From Armigeres subalbatus (taxonomy: Eukaryota > Arthropoda > Insecta > Diptera > Culicidae): DNA of 64,000 nucleotides. The notes under the pieces are model-generated. The model did no database searches, had not been told where the DNA came from, and saw only the letters and a list, made by a program, of their open reading frames with translations. Numbering within the stretch: the first letter of the stretch is position 1; every line of letters starts with the position of its first letter. Positions 11,992 through 22,795 of the stretch are shown here, one piece after another. The DNA is taken from contig NW_026943250.1 in assembly GCF_024139115.2 (NCBI RefSeq), forward strand, positions 418,151 to 482,150, read 5' to 3'. A program made the position numbers and the translations under genes.

Positions 11992-12485
11992 CTCGAGCAT
12001 CCACACTATGCTCGAAGGCGAACAGGGATGGCCCCCCCCCGCCCTGCTAAAAATGTGCCCCCCGGATAACCCGGGTCCCTTATCCTCCTTGCCTCGCCCC
12101 CCCCGGGACCACGGGATGCTGCGACTCCCCCGGGGGGGGGGGGGGCTGAGCTGTGCTCATGCACTTCTTCTAAAATTGTCATTGTCTCGATCCTTCGGCG
12201 GTCGTGCCGCAAACTTCCTCACTCGAATCCTTCTGACTTCCCCCGGCGTCGAGGGTGGTCCACCAGTTCCGGTGAAGGAAACTTCCGCACTGATGGTGCC
12301 CCGACTACCGGCGGCTATCGCAGGGGACGCTTTCGCGCATTGCGCCGTCTTCGTCTTCGGGTTGCAGAGGTGGTCCGACAGTTCCGGTGGTGGACTACAT
12401 ACCCGAAGCACTTCCTTCTTCTTTCTTTCGCAGGTTGGCGGTTCGACGATTCCGGTTGGCAGAAGACTCGAGACTAAACACTGCT
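11992..12485 (-). repeat. direct repeat, distal copy (R1-like 5' region)
   Basis: It matches 15093-15690 with internal deletions, from a TCTTCTGCCAACCGGAATCG end (about 12470) to TGCTCGAG (about 11993). It includes a G-run of about 16 (on +) near 12130 and C-runs near 12030. An 84-aa - strand ORF (12411-12157) probably represents ORF1 N-terminal coding sequence. It lies downstream of ORF2, so it implies a head-to-tail arrangement with a mostly deleted second copy. Confidence 0.7.
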
Positions 12486-12511
12486 CACTGGACTCACACT
12501 GGATTTTCCCA

Positions 12512-12940
12512 CTAGACTACGCTTATTCGCTGGTCACTTCTCCATCTACGCTGCAGTTCTGACAGTATTTGCGTCACGACTCTGCTGACCACATTCCACG
12601 TGCCTTCTTCGTGACACATTCGCTCTGCGATGTTGTCCGCCCTTAGGGCAGGCATTCCTCTACGTACTTCCGCAAACCTTGGGCAATCGAATACCACGTG
12701 TTCTGGAGTCTCTTCGACATTCTCGCACTCTGGACATAACGGTGAATTAGTATGTCCAAACCGATGCAAGTACTTCCGGAAGCATCCGTGGCCCGACAGA
12801 AGCTGCGTCAGGTAAAAGTTTACTTCACCATGCTTTCTGTTCATCCACACCGACAGGTTTGGGATGAGCCGATGGGTCCAGTTCCCTTTCTCCGTACTAT
12901 CCCACTCTTGTTGCCAACTCACCATAGAACGCATTCTCAC
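12512..12940 (-). pseudogene. R1-like ORF2 C-terminal domain with CCHC motif
   Basis: A 142-aa open segment ends the polyprotein. It contains the R1-type C-terminal zinc motif C-x2-C-x8-H-x4-C (CPECENVEETPEHVVFDC at about residues 69-86), preceded by the typical LTQLLSGHGCFRKYLHRFG stretch. It is the region downstream of the RT palm/thumb. It is not in frame with the upstream remnant, so it is decayed. Confidence 0.8.
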
Positions 12941-13050
12941 CTCCTGTCTTACGTTTCTGGGGTCTCTTCGCCGATAACACTTGATTTCTTCCTCCAGTGT
13001 GATGCAGATGGGTAGCAGTAATAACGCATACTGCCTCTGACGATTTCGTT

Positions 13051-13600
13051 CTATATGCGCTGGCGACTCGGATGGCCATCAGCCGGAACACACTTTTCAG
13101 CTTTTCCCGGTTCCGCTTGGTTTGCAGTGCATTGCCCGAAGCAGGATCCCCATATCGCATTATCGATGACGCTAGCTAGCAGACGCCTCGTGCTGCTTCT
13201 TGGACCACCTACGTTTGGCATGATCTTCGCTATTGCGTTCATTGCCTTTGCCAACTTTTCACAGGTGTAGTCAACGTGGCTATTGAAATTTAGCCGATCG
13301 TCGATCATCACTCCCAAGTGCTTCAGTGATCGCTTCGAAGCAATCGCATGGCCTCCGACGACGATCTCCATCCACTGGATCGCTTTGCAGTTGCTGACTA
13401 ATAGCACCTCCGTTTTGTAGTGAGCTATCTGCAGCTTAACACCACTCATCCAGCGCTCGATCATGGCTATCGTCTCCGTCACCAACACCTCCACTTCTTC
13501 AAGTGTCGCGCCCATTGCCGTTAGTGACACGTCGTCCGCAAAAGCCACGATTTTCACTTTCCTGGGAAGCTGCAAAGTCAAAACTCCGTCGTACATCCCG
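13051..13600 (-). pseudogene. R1-like reverse transcriptase remnant (FADD box)
   Basis: A 181-aa open segment carries VKIVAFADDVSLTAMG, the RT catalytic box (FADD), followed by LQIAHYKTEVLLVSNC and KHLGVMIDDRLNFNSH, hallmarks of R1/I-group RT motifs E and thumb. The RT fingers and first catalytic Asp are gone, because the upstream ORF jumps from the endonuclease directly to RT sequence near 13640-13700. A frameshift after VIDNAIWGS breaks the C-terminal part. Confidence 0.85.
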
Positions 13601-14501
13601 TTCCAGAGTGTTGGACCAAGTATGGAGCTCTGGGGAACACCGCTGTAACGCGCATCGATTTATGTCCTTCGTTCGTATCGTACGTCAGAACTCTACCCTG
13701 AAAATAACTTTTCAGGATATTGCACAGATAGTTGGGGACCCGCATTCTGTGAAGCGCCGTCGCGTTCCACCAGTAAGCTGGACGCCGATTGCTTCTCGGT
13801 TCTAGTTTTCGTGGCATCGTAGCGTCGCAAGCCCTTACCATCATTCTTGTTAGCTCGGCCGCATCAATGATCTCGGTACTGCTGTCCGGTCGAAGTGCTT
13901 CAACGAATAGGTCTTTGTTAAAGGCTTTCGTTTTCCACCTCCGATCACTGGATATCCTTCTTCGTGTTGCACCAGGATTTCGTTGGCCAATACGGTAGCG
14001 AATCGCCTGGTGGTCGCTGTGAGTGTACTCCTCGCTAACTCTCCAGTCCATACTTGCCACCAACGAAGGACTGCAGAACGTGATGTCGATGATAGACTCC
14101 CTCCCATCTCTCCGAAACGTGCTCACCGAGCCTTCATTACACAATCGTACATCTAGCTTCGCTAGAGCTTCCTGCAGGATATATCCTCTTGTGTTGGTCA
14201 CTCGACTGCCCCATTCCACGGCCCAGGCATTGAAGTCACCTCCTATGACTACCGGCCTTCGTCCGATCAGCTTATCGGTTAACAGATCCATTATCTGGCT
14301 AAACTGATCCACGGTCCACCTTGGAGGTGCATAGCAGCTGCATATGAAGACGCCGTTAATTCTGGCAATCACGAAGCCTTCGCATGAACTCTCCACCACT
14401 TCTTGAATAGGGAATTTGCCCATGACTTGTATCGCAGCCAAACCCGTTCTATCTGTCACCCAGTTACCGTTATCAGGGGGAACTCGGTTGTGCGGTTTCA
14501 C
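13578..14501 (-). pseudogene. R1-like AP endonuclease domain fused to RT by deletion
   Basis: This 307-aa ORF is an endonuclease/exonuclease/phosphatase fold. VIGGDFNAWAVEWGS carries the Asp/Asn catalytic motif, RRDGRESIIDITFCS the motif before the final loop, and YTHSDHQAIRY the SDH box. At about residue 250 (YWWNATALHRMRVPNYLCNIL) it passes directly into late-RT sequence, and near residue 285 it loses frame at the usual GVPQGS position. This shows an internal deletion of several hundred codons. The N-terminal NxRG motif is also missing. Confidence 0.9.
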
Positions 14502-14519
14502 AATGATTCAGATTAATCT

Positions 14520-15080
14520 GAATTATCTGCATTACTGCTGGCCTGCGATCGCCCTCTTGTAGGCTGGGCATTTGTAGCCACCCGTTTGATGGTCATTTCC
14601 GTCCTCTGAAGTGCAAAGCATACACTTCGGTCTTTGCGTGCAGTCTCTCGCAAGATGACCTGTTTTCCCACATTTCCAGCATATGTTAGATCTGTCCAAA
14701 GCCCAAACACTTGAAGCATCTCTCCATAGATTTGCTCACTTCTGGGGCGGCTTTCAATGGGCATTTCGACCATCCAACCGTCAGTTTGCCTACTTCCAGT
14801 GCCTTATGAGCAGCGGTTACTGGCAGACGAATCATCGCTGTCTGTTTGCCTTCCTAATCCGGATCGACATTTGTACCTCGCCTATATTGCACTGCACCTG
14901 TAGTGCTACCCGCAGCTCTTCTTCCGACGTGATCTCGTCTAGCTGTGAACCGCAGGGTCCTTCTTCAACTCGAAGAGCTTCTCTCCGGTTTGTGTGCGCC
15001 TGGTCCTTATCACGTTTTCGCCCAAGTCCCTCAACTCAGGATCTTCTCTAACTTTTTTGAGAAGCGCTGCATACGTCGTA
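14520..15080 (-). pseudogene. R1-like ORF1 (gag) remnant with CCHC zinc knuckles
   Basis: Reading - strand frames in turn gives an EDPELRDLGENVIRTRRTQ segment (near 15050), then fragments of the gag middle region, then zinc knuckles. The first clear knuckle is CWKCGKTGHLARDC (about 14681-14640); a second is C-x2-C-x7-H-x5-C (about 14625-14563). Knuckles of this type bind RNA in the retrotransposon RNP. Stops and frameshifts between the segments show it is non-functional. Confidence 0.75.
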
Positions 15081-15092
15081 GCGTCGTTAGTC

Positions 15093-15690
15093 TCGAGCAT
15101 CCACACTATACTCGAAGGCGAACAGGGATGGGCTCCTCCCGACCTGCTAAAAATGTGTCTCCGGATAAACCGGGTCCCTTATCCTCCTTGCCTCGATCCC
15201 CCCGGGACCACGGGATGCTGCGACTACTTCGGGGGGGGGGGGGGGCTGTGCTCATGCACTTCTTCTAAAATTCCGGCCCCTAGCTTAGGCTAGTTCGCCG
15301 ACTGGCTTGCTGAGATCCACTGCTACGTTGTCTCGATCCCTCGGCGGTCGTGCCGCAAACTTCCTCACTCGAATCCTCCTGACTTCCCCCGGCGTCGAGG
15401 GTGGTCCACCAGTTCCGGTGAAGGAAACTTCCGCACTGATGGTGCCCCGACTACCGGCGGCTATCGCAGGGGACGCTTTCGCGCATTGCGCCGACTTCGT
15501 CTTCGGGTTGCAGAGGTGGTCCGACAGTTCCGGTGGTGGATGACGTCCGCACTGGCGGTGCCCTACATACCCGAAGCACTTCCTTCTTCTTTCTTCAGCA
15601 GGTTGACTGATCGAGTGCCGAAGTCGGTCCGACGATTCCGGTTGGCAGAAGACTTCCGGTTTTTGATTCGATTTGAACCCATCTAATCAG
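15093..15690 (-). repeat. direct repeat, proximal copy (R1-like 5' region)
   Basis: It is the partner of 11992-12485, about 100 bp longer because it keeps a segment around 15290-15330 and another near 15540. A G-run of about 14 (+ strand) lies at 15229-15244. As the upstream-most part of the - strand element it is best read as 5' UTR plus start of ORF1. Confidence 0.7.
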
Positions 15691-16200
15691 GTTAACTTAG
15701 ATTCTATCAGATAAAACCAGATTGATTAGATTAGGACAGTGTTCACGTACGTAAAACGTTTAAGTTTAAACCAACCCGATAAGGCCCACGAGATAATCTG
15801 ATTTGTCCAGATTTGATCGGATTCAATAAAAATTTATAATTTTCCAACAAATTTCATAATTTTAGATCAGATAAGATCAGTTTGAACCAAATTAGATCAA
15901 ATAAGCAGATTTTTGATCATAATTGAAAGGTGTGATCGGATTCAATTGGATCAGATTTGTTCAGATCACAGATTTGATCGTATTTGAACAGATCAGGCTA
16001 GATAAAATCATAAAGTTTGATCGAATCAGATCAAATTTGATCAGTTTTCATCGGATTAGATATGATTTTATCAAATTTAATTATATTTAATCATATTTGA
16101 CAAGATTTGATAAGATTATATCAAAATAGATCATTTTTGACCACTTCATCCCAGATTTCAATAGATTAGGTCAGATACTTTTTCTTTTTCTTCCTGATGA
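15691..16200. repeat. degenerate GATCAGATT-type satellite, block 1
   Basis: Variants of GATCAGATTTGATCAGATT recur every 10-20 bp with many substitutions, giving an AT-rich, GATC-dense tract. Block 2 (16500-16830) has the same words. No fixed higher-order period is visible by eye. Confidence 0.7.
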
Positions 16201-16239
16201 CATAACATCCTTCCCCTTCTAAACCAAGTTACCATTTTT

Positions 16240-16325
16240 GTATTCGTGTTTTTGCCTTTCTCATATACTAAGTACACGTAAGGGCTATATGTTCGCTACA
16301 AAAACAAACTTTTTCTTTATTAAAG
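16240..16325 (+). mobile_element. TG element head fragment
   Basis: TTTTTGCCTTTCTCATATACT, AAGGGCTATATGTTCGCT and CAAACTTTTTCTTTATTAAAG match the first 90 bp of the TG family. The copy ends before the TG tract and is followed by SINE-derived sequence. Confidence 0.65.
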
Positions 16326-16339
16326 AGGCTTCCAGCCCT

Positions 16340-16495
16340 TGGCTGGTTCAGCTCTTTTTTGTATTCGTTTATCATGAGACTAACACGATAATACTATTAT
16401 GTCCAGGGAAGTTGAGGAAATTTCCAACCCAAAAATTTCCTAAACCTAACACGCATTCGAACCCTTTTTAGCCGCGCATCTTACCGCCCGGTAAT
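16340..16495 (-). mobile_element. highly diverged Feilai-like SINE
   Basis: In + orientation the words TATCATGAGACTAACACGAT, AATACTATTATGTCCAGGGA, ATTCGAACCC and AGCCGCGCATCTTACCG occur in the same order as in the 34962-35247 copy. Substitutions and a missing box-B flank make it older. Confidence 0.65.
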
Positions 16496-16499
16496 GAAG

Positions 16500-16830
16500 G
16501 TCTTGATCAGATACAATCAGATTTAATCAGATTTGTTGAGATTACATAAGATTTCACAAGATTTTATCAAATTTAGTCTTATTTGGACAGATTTGATCGC
16601 ATTTGGTTAGATTTGATCAATTTAGATCAGACGAGACAATTTTCAATAGAATTAGATCAAGTTCGATCAGATTTGATTGGATCAAATCTAAAACAAAATA
16701 AGTTTAGATGAGCTTATACTGAAACATGTGTGTTCATATTACATGATTTGCAAGCAGATTTGAATTGAATGAGATTGAATCAGTTAAAGTTAGATCAGTT
16801 TACATCATTTCATAGATTTGAAAGACGATT
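16500..16830. repeat. degenerate GATCAGATT-type satellite, block 2
   Basis: Same word composition as block 1, from which it is separated by the TG-head and SINE fragments. This suggests one satellite tract into which those two inserted. Confidence 0.6.
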
Positions 16831-19800
16831 TTGGATTCGATTTGAATACGAAAACATGCACTTTTTTGAGATTTTGAGTAAATTTGGCAGTCTTTTTTTC
16901 AGTTTTATGTCGGGATCCAAGTTTTTTTTTTCAGTTAGGGGCCGTACACTAATTGTGTTACGTATTTTTCTGGTTTTTTGTTGAAGTAAGATTATTTTCA
17001 TAGATTTTTTTTTTCATTTGTTTGGAGCGGAAGAATTTGACATAGCCCTTTTTACTTACGTCTTACTTAATTAGTATACCGCTCCTTAAAGCTTGGTCGT
17101 GGCATCAGGGGTAGAGAAGGGAAGAGATAATGCTGCCATTTAAATTACAGCAAAAACATTTTTTCTCCTTATTACTTCAAGGTAATTCAAAACTGCTCAC
17201 TACAGCAAAAAAAATCTATACAAACAACCGCTGCCCCAAAGATCAACTTTTGACTTTTCGATTTTCCATCTATTGAAGAAGTTTCCGCTCTTGGAGCACC
17301 CGGAACTGATCCAATGGTACCGAACGAGCCATCTTGTGCCTATGCGCGTGATGTAAACTTCGACTAAAACAAGTATTTCGAGAGGATAAAAGTTCACGCT
17401 GGCCGCCAGTTGCAATTGCCATTTTGCGATAATTTGGGCAAGATTCTCGAAGAAAGTTTACACATCAGCTTCGGCCTCGTTCCTTGTACAGCTTTTCCGC
17501 AGGAAGAAGTTGAGGTTTGTAATTAAATGTTGAAATAGTGAATCTTATTTTCCTGGAAACATCTGTTTGTTTTGCTGGTTGCAGATTCGTCATAAGTCCT
17601 AATCGAAAAAGTTCTACAAGCATTGGAAAAACTTTTTCCCTTTTAGAGTTTCCTTCTTCGATATGTTAAGATATCACGACTTTTTCTGTCAGCATGAAGG
17701 ATTACACTTTAAAATATGATTTTAGTAGCAATTATCAACCTATTTTTTGCTCTCTCGAGGATGAGCGCAATGAAGTCATTACTATGGAAGCAGCAAACCA
17801 GCCCACAACTTGGTTATTATTCCTACGAGCTGTGGAACAGAAGCATGATAAATGGGATCGCCACTCAACCGCACTGCTGAGCTGCTTGTGGTGGCGAACT
17901 CGATCAAACGGAAATTAACTTTCTCGTGATTCCCTCCGGCGTGGCGCACAATCAAGCTCAACAATAGTTTTCAACTGGTAAAGAGGAATTTCTATTGGGT
18001 AGCTAAAAACTAACAGCATCCCCCAAACGCATCAACTGAGGGTGAAATATCGTAACTACACATTTACATAATTAATATTTATTAGAATTTCGTTTTATCA
18101 TCAAGATAATAATGCCGAGCATAATGAATCTTTTTTCTAAAAATGTAAAATCAGTCAAATTTTACAAAAATAAAACAATTTTTACAATTTTGCTGCATTT
18201 TTTCTTGGGATAATAAAAAAACGAATCAATTTCGGAAAACGCATACCCTCAATGCTCGAAAGTTCCCGCGAAGCAATTCAGTGAAACCGTAATCATCCAT
18301 GCCAGATATATTGCAATACAGCATGGCCGGATGCTTGGAACAGCGTTATCTTCGTCTCTCTGCTTCTGTGCGAGATCCGAGCGCTTCAATTTTGTCCTGT
18401 TCCAATACCGGGGTTACAGCTTGGGGGATATTGTTTATTTATCTCATCTTGCATCATCGCAGTTTGCTGGAGGCTTCTGTTCCTTGGCGTTTCGTAGACG
18501 ATGAGCTGAATCGGAACGTTACACGATTTATCCATTGTTGTATTTGGCGCAGAGGATACAATTTCGTTCATTATTGTCGGAAGACAAGGAAAGTCTTCCC
18601 TGGCTAACTGTGTGAAAGTGTTGACGGTTACTTCAACTTGAAAACAGGCAAAAGTCAAATGGGTATGTAGCGCCATGCAGTTGAAGCAGCATCTCCTCCA
18701 CTTCCGAGAAAATCAAGGACGTATAACACGTGAGATGGAAGCACCCCGCAGCTTTATTATCGCCATGAGGAATACTCCATCGGTTGAATGGCAAAAAAGG
18801 GAGAAAATCAATTTCGATTTCATCCATCTGGTGTCACGACCAGTGTGGGAACGGCTGCTTTGGGAAGGTTTTGGCGAAGGGCGAAACCTGGTGGCGTGAC
18901 TCGTACGTTTGTTGGAGCTTTAAGCAGCTTTTGCTCGTTAACGCGCCTAGCGTATCGGTTATTGGCAGGGGATGAACAAGGAGTACAAGTCGCCTTTGCT
19001 GCGTGTTGGAGGATTTTCACATTCAATCCATTTTCAATCGACGTGCTACACATGTAGACATAGAAGACTTTCAATGGACCCGCTTGGTTTACCGTTTACT
19101 CTTACTGGTACTTATGTATAAGCTTCAAAAAATCTGAAGGTTATGAATTCCCGGTAAAAAAAGTATGCAAAAATGATTCCGTTAATCCTGAGAATGATCA
19201 ATTGCGGACTATCCACATCTACGCAAATAATTTTCGATGCAGGGCAATTTGACTTTGATAGAAGATGTTTTGATAAAAAAATGTTAAATTTGAACTATAT
19301 TTGTCTTAGAATACCTCATCTACTAATTAAAAATATAACCGAGATAAAATAATTTATGGCTTTTCAGTGGAATGTCTTCACTTGGGATAGTATAGAATTT
19401 AACAACTTGATTGTTGTAATATATAACATTGCGCCATTAATTTTAGCATATTTCCTGACCGATTCGTGTTCCAGAACTTTCACAAATTCCGTAGGGTTGA
19501 GTTGTCCTTGAAAAAAGTGGCCTTTCATACGTTTAAATCAAAACAGGTCGTGTGATACCTCAAACTGCATAATTTCACAAAGCCGTGGTTTTCCCGCAGT
19601 TTTTCATATTTTCGAACACGACTTTGCGAATCTCTAAAAATGCTAATGTATTGTACCCTCCTTACCAGGGTTTGCAGAAATGGCTCCCAATAGACAACAA
19701 ACAACGATAAAAGAGAGGCAAAAACTGTTCCGAATCATAACAAGCCATGATAACAAATTTATCAAACTTGTATACAAGTGCGAAAAAGCAGAATCGGATA

Positions 19801-19909
19801 GGCAGCCCCCACAGAAAAATGGTGATTTTCGCTTTGTTTTCGCTTCTTTCGTGTTGGTTACTGCACAGCTGTGTAAAACAAGTTGAAATGCATCATCAGA
19901 GCCAGTGCT
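16831..19909. other. unassigned intronic sequence
   Basis: Moderate-length ORFs exist on both strands (17694-17918 +, 18299-18607 +, 18820-19074 -, 19643-19945 -). They overlap one another and show no motif I recognise, so no gene is called. A short piece matching the tail of the 5714 fold-back family (GTGGAATGTCTTCACTTG) occurs near 19367. Confidence 0.3.
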
Positions 19910-20084
19910 CCCCGGATTTGGAGCTTTATAAAGGAAATTTATCATGGGGTATAGCCTCCCGAATCAGTTCTCTATCATGACAGCTTGCGAAAAAAGTCTC
20001 TCGCGGTATGCTACATATCGTATATGAATACAGAGATGATAAGTGAGAGACTTGTTCTTTCTCTTCAGGATTCAATCCCTGGGT
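19910..20084. repeat. dispersed ~170-bp repeat, copy 1
   Basis: Shares with 40437-40598 the ordered words TATCATGGG, CGAATCAGTTC, GTCTCTC, CGGTATGCTAC and GATAA, then GATTCAATCCC against GTTCAAACCC. That last word resembles a pol III box B, but no convincing box A was found, so the class (SINE or MITE) is open. Confidence 0.6.
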
Positions 20085-20245
20085 CCCTTCCCAATGCGAA
20101 CCAAATGGCTGTACGGTATTGATTAGTACATTATAATTATTCAATACATTTTATTGGAAAATTCAATACAAGAAAGCTGGACCTTTGTCTGATTTGAACA
20201 AAATCCGGACATTTCCACGATCAAGAATTCATAACAAAATAATAG

Positions 20246-20760
20246 GAAAGGGTCGTATGGCCGAAGCCCATTCGACCGGAAGCCATTTGGCCGAATTCCA
20301 CTAGGCCGAACAAACCATTAGGCCGCAACCCTTCTGACCCCGAAAGGGTCATTTGGCCGAAAAGGTTCTTTAGCCGAAATTCTCATTTGGCTTAAAGGGT
20401 GGTTTGGCTGAAAGGGTCATCTGGCCGAAAAGGTCGTTTGGCCGAAAAAGTCATTTGGCCGAACAGGTTATTTGGCCGAAAGGGTCATTTGACCGAAAGG
20501 GTTATTTAGCCGAATAGGACATTCGACCCAATAGGTCATTTGAAAAATGAGAAATTGGGAGTGAGAAGAGAAACGTTTCAATGCTCATTCCTCATTCCTC
20601 ACTCTTACTGCAAAAGTGAGAAACGTGAAGCGAGTAGTGAGTACTACTCACTTTTCACAGTGAGAAGTGATAAATGCTAGGTGATAAGTGAGACGCCTTA
20701 TTACTCACTTCGCGCTTCTCACTTTCTCACAACATCTCACATTGAGTGAATTTTACAGGA
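20246..20760. mobile_element. fold-back element with GGCCGAAA-repeat arm (left half)
   Basis: The left end reads AAAGGGTCGTATGGCCGAAG, followed by about 15 units of a 17-20-bp word (TTTGGCCGAAAGGGTCA) to about 20545. A centre of GTGAGAAG/CTCACTACTCACTT words follows to 20760. The complementary arm is seen at 37080-37445, whose outer end is the reverse complement of this one (CCACTAGGC...AACAAACCATTAGG words in both). Terminal inverted repeats made of short tandem units resemble Foldback-type elements. No transposase. Confidence 0.7.
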
Positions 20761-21264
20761 GACGTATTTTCCCAAAAACTTAGAATAATATATTCAAATT
20801 AACAATTTTCTGCAACTCAACTGTACTGACATGTTATGAGTGATGTGCCTAGGTAGTGGTGGGAAATATGTAAAGTTTCTGGACAAATTTCAAGCTTATT
20901 GAAACAAAATGCACATATACCACTATTAATGGGAACAAAATGCAACAGAAACCGAAAATCGGTACCAGTAAAAGTGGTACATGTACTGTACAACATTTAT
21001 GCATTCTAAACGGTAGTTAACCATCTTGAAATTCAAAACAGTGCACAATATGAAAAACCCAGATCAATCCACCTAGCGATGGTGGTGCCTTTCTCGCGCA
21101 ATAAAAAAATAAGAAAAACACATAAGAGAGGTCGAAATAGCACTTTAGCGGGATGGATTTTACTTTCTCCATCAATTCATATCCACTTGCGGTCATTTGA
21201 GTGCATTGCTGCAAACTTTGAAAAAAAAAAATTTTCGAAAAAAAAAATAAAAATTTACCAGAGC
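20761..21264. other. unassigned sequence with isolated TG-family terminus
   Basis: The only recognisable item is the terminus AGATCAATCCACCTAGCG plus GGTGCCTTTCTCGCGC at about 21060-21105, the outer end of the TG family. The rest has no recognised feature. Confidence 0.5.
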
Positions 21265-22795
21265 ATCTGATTAATCCCCCTAGCGGTAATGTTGTCTTTC
21301 TCGTACATTATAAGAAAATGTATTTTGACCATAACTTTTGAGCCCATAGTCCGATCCAGCCTATTCTTAATAGGAAACAATGGAACAACGTTATCTGACG
21401 AATGAAACTTGTTGCGAGTAAATCGGTTTAGAGTGAGTGCCTAAAAAGAGTTTAGATCATTTTTGATCACACACACACAGACATTCACACACACGTACAC
21501 ACATACATCACCTCAATACTGTTTGGGCTTTCTTCTAAATGCTTTTGAAGTGATCATATAGCTTCTACGTATACTTAGTAGACCTCTTCATGTTTTCAAA
21601 AAGTATCAAAAATTTAACCGGTCAGCCCAGAATTACAATTCTTATGCTAAAATAAGCCTTCTGTCAAATTTTCAGCTAATTCGGATAAAATTTCGAGGTG
21701 GCTTAGGTCGATTTAGTGTTATTGGGCTATTTTCAATTTTGGAAAAAATCTAACAAGATATATAAACGTCGAAAACTATCGCAACAACCTCTATACGGAA
21801 GCTTTGGGTGTGCTCTACAAGTCTTGTGAACATTGCTGATTCGTTCCGTTCACATTTTGTTCATGTTAAAGTGATTTTCAAGCTTTTAAGTGCATAAAAA
21901 TATTGTTTACCCCAAAAGTCGTTGTTCTACAAAATTTTTGAGCTTATGACAAATGATTGTTAATTTATTATTTTATAGTTCCCTTTTTTCCCTGGAAATT
22001 TGAGTAATATAATTGCCCATGTGCGATTTACCGTTAAATTCTTAAAAATCAGAAGCTGAATATTTGTCATAAATTTGCACGCTGAGATTTCTTCGAACAA
22101 GTTGTTCAAACAAAGAAGCTTCGATTTCACTTGTTACTAAGATGCACTTTATGTTAAAAGCATGCAGACATATGATGAAATTAACAAAATTTGGAAGTCG
22201 TTTGTTGTTAGCATCAAATATCATATGATTTAATTTATGTGTTGTTCGAAAAACTTGCTTGAAGAAATCCTAACGTGCAAATTTATGACAAATGTTCAGC
22301 TTCTGATTTTTAAGAATTTAACGGTAAATCGCACATGGGCAAATTTCCAGGAAAAAAAGAGGAATAATAATATAATAAATTAACAATCATTTGTCATAAA
22401 CTCAAGAATTTTGTAGAACAACGACTTTTGGGGGAAACAGTATTTTTATGCACTTAAAAGCCTAAAAATCACTTTAACATGGACAAAACGTGAACGGAAC
22501 GAATCGCAATGTTCACAAGACTTGTAGAGCACACCAAAAGCTTTCGTATAGAGGTTGTTGCGATAGTTTTCGACGTTTATATCTCTTGTTAGTTTTTTTC
22601 CAAAATTGAAAGTAGCCCAAAAACACTAAATCAACTTGAGCCACCTCGAAATTTTATCTGAATTAGCTGAAAATTTGACAGGAGACTTATTTTAGCATAA
22701 GAATTGTGATGCTGGGCTGACCGATTGAATTTTTGATACTTTTTGAAAACATGAAGAGGTCTAATACTTAGTACACGAGAAAAGCGAAAATGAGC
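21265..22795 (-). mobile_element. complete TG element interrupted by a hAT-like MITE
   Basis: On the - strand: head GCTTTTCTCGTGTACTAAGTAT (22792-22764), then the insertion 21579-22763. The head then continues as ACGTAGAAGCTATATGATC, followed by GAGGTGATGTATGTGTG, a TG tract (about 21465-21515), a single 167-bp core (about 21320-21460, with CTCGCAACAAGTTTCATTCG) and the outer end near 21265. The single core contrasts with the sevenfold array at 1304-2446. Confidence 0.85.
21579..22763. mobile_element. 1185-bp fold-back MITE, hAT-like, 8-bp TSD
   Basis: The ends TAGACCTCTTCATG and CATGAAGAGGTCTA are perfect inverted repeats, and the arms continue for over 500 bp with few mismatches. The target duplication ATACTTAG is present at 21571-21578 and 22764-22771. 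Removing the element plus one duplication rebuilds the TG-family head. An 8-bp duplication with TA-starting ends fits the hAT superfamily. The central about 150 bp is unique and there is no transposase. Confidence 0.9.

Larger units (their letters stand above)
11947..15690 (-). mobile_element. R1-clade-like non-LTR retrotransposon, broken, with repeated 5' region
   Basis: On the - strand the order is a 5' region (15690-15093), ORF1 remnant with zinc knuckles, ORF2 endonuclease, RT remnant and C-terminal CCHC. A second copy of the 5' region (about 12485-11992) follows, then a short 3' tail ending in poly-A against a (CA)n tract. The two 5'-region copies share long blocks (for example CCGCACTGATGGTGCCCCGA) in the same orientation. 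R1-clade elements often insert at specific sites, and some insert in ACAY-type microsatellites; the (CA)n junction fits this. All reading frames are disrupted. Confidence 0.8.

Noticed and set aside
12008..12562. 184-aa + strand ORF over the R1-like 5' region
   Set aside because: It lies antisense to the retroelement, passes through C- and G-runs and has no motif. Shadow ORF.
14683..15293. + strand ORFs of about 100-122 aa
   Set aside because: Antisense to the R1-like ORF1 whose zinc knuckles read on the - strand.
18299..19080. Cluster of ORFs that might be a host gene
   Set aside because: ORFs on both strands overlap, with no splice-consistent coding chain or recognisable domain. Left unassigned.
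20246..20545. CRISPR-like regular repeats
   Set aside because: Units are degenerate and directly abutting, without spacers, and form the arm of an inverted structure in an insect genome.
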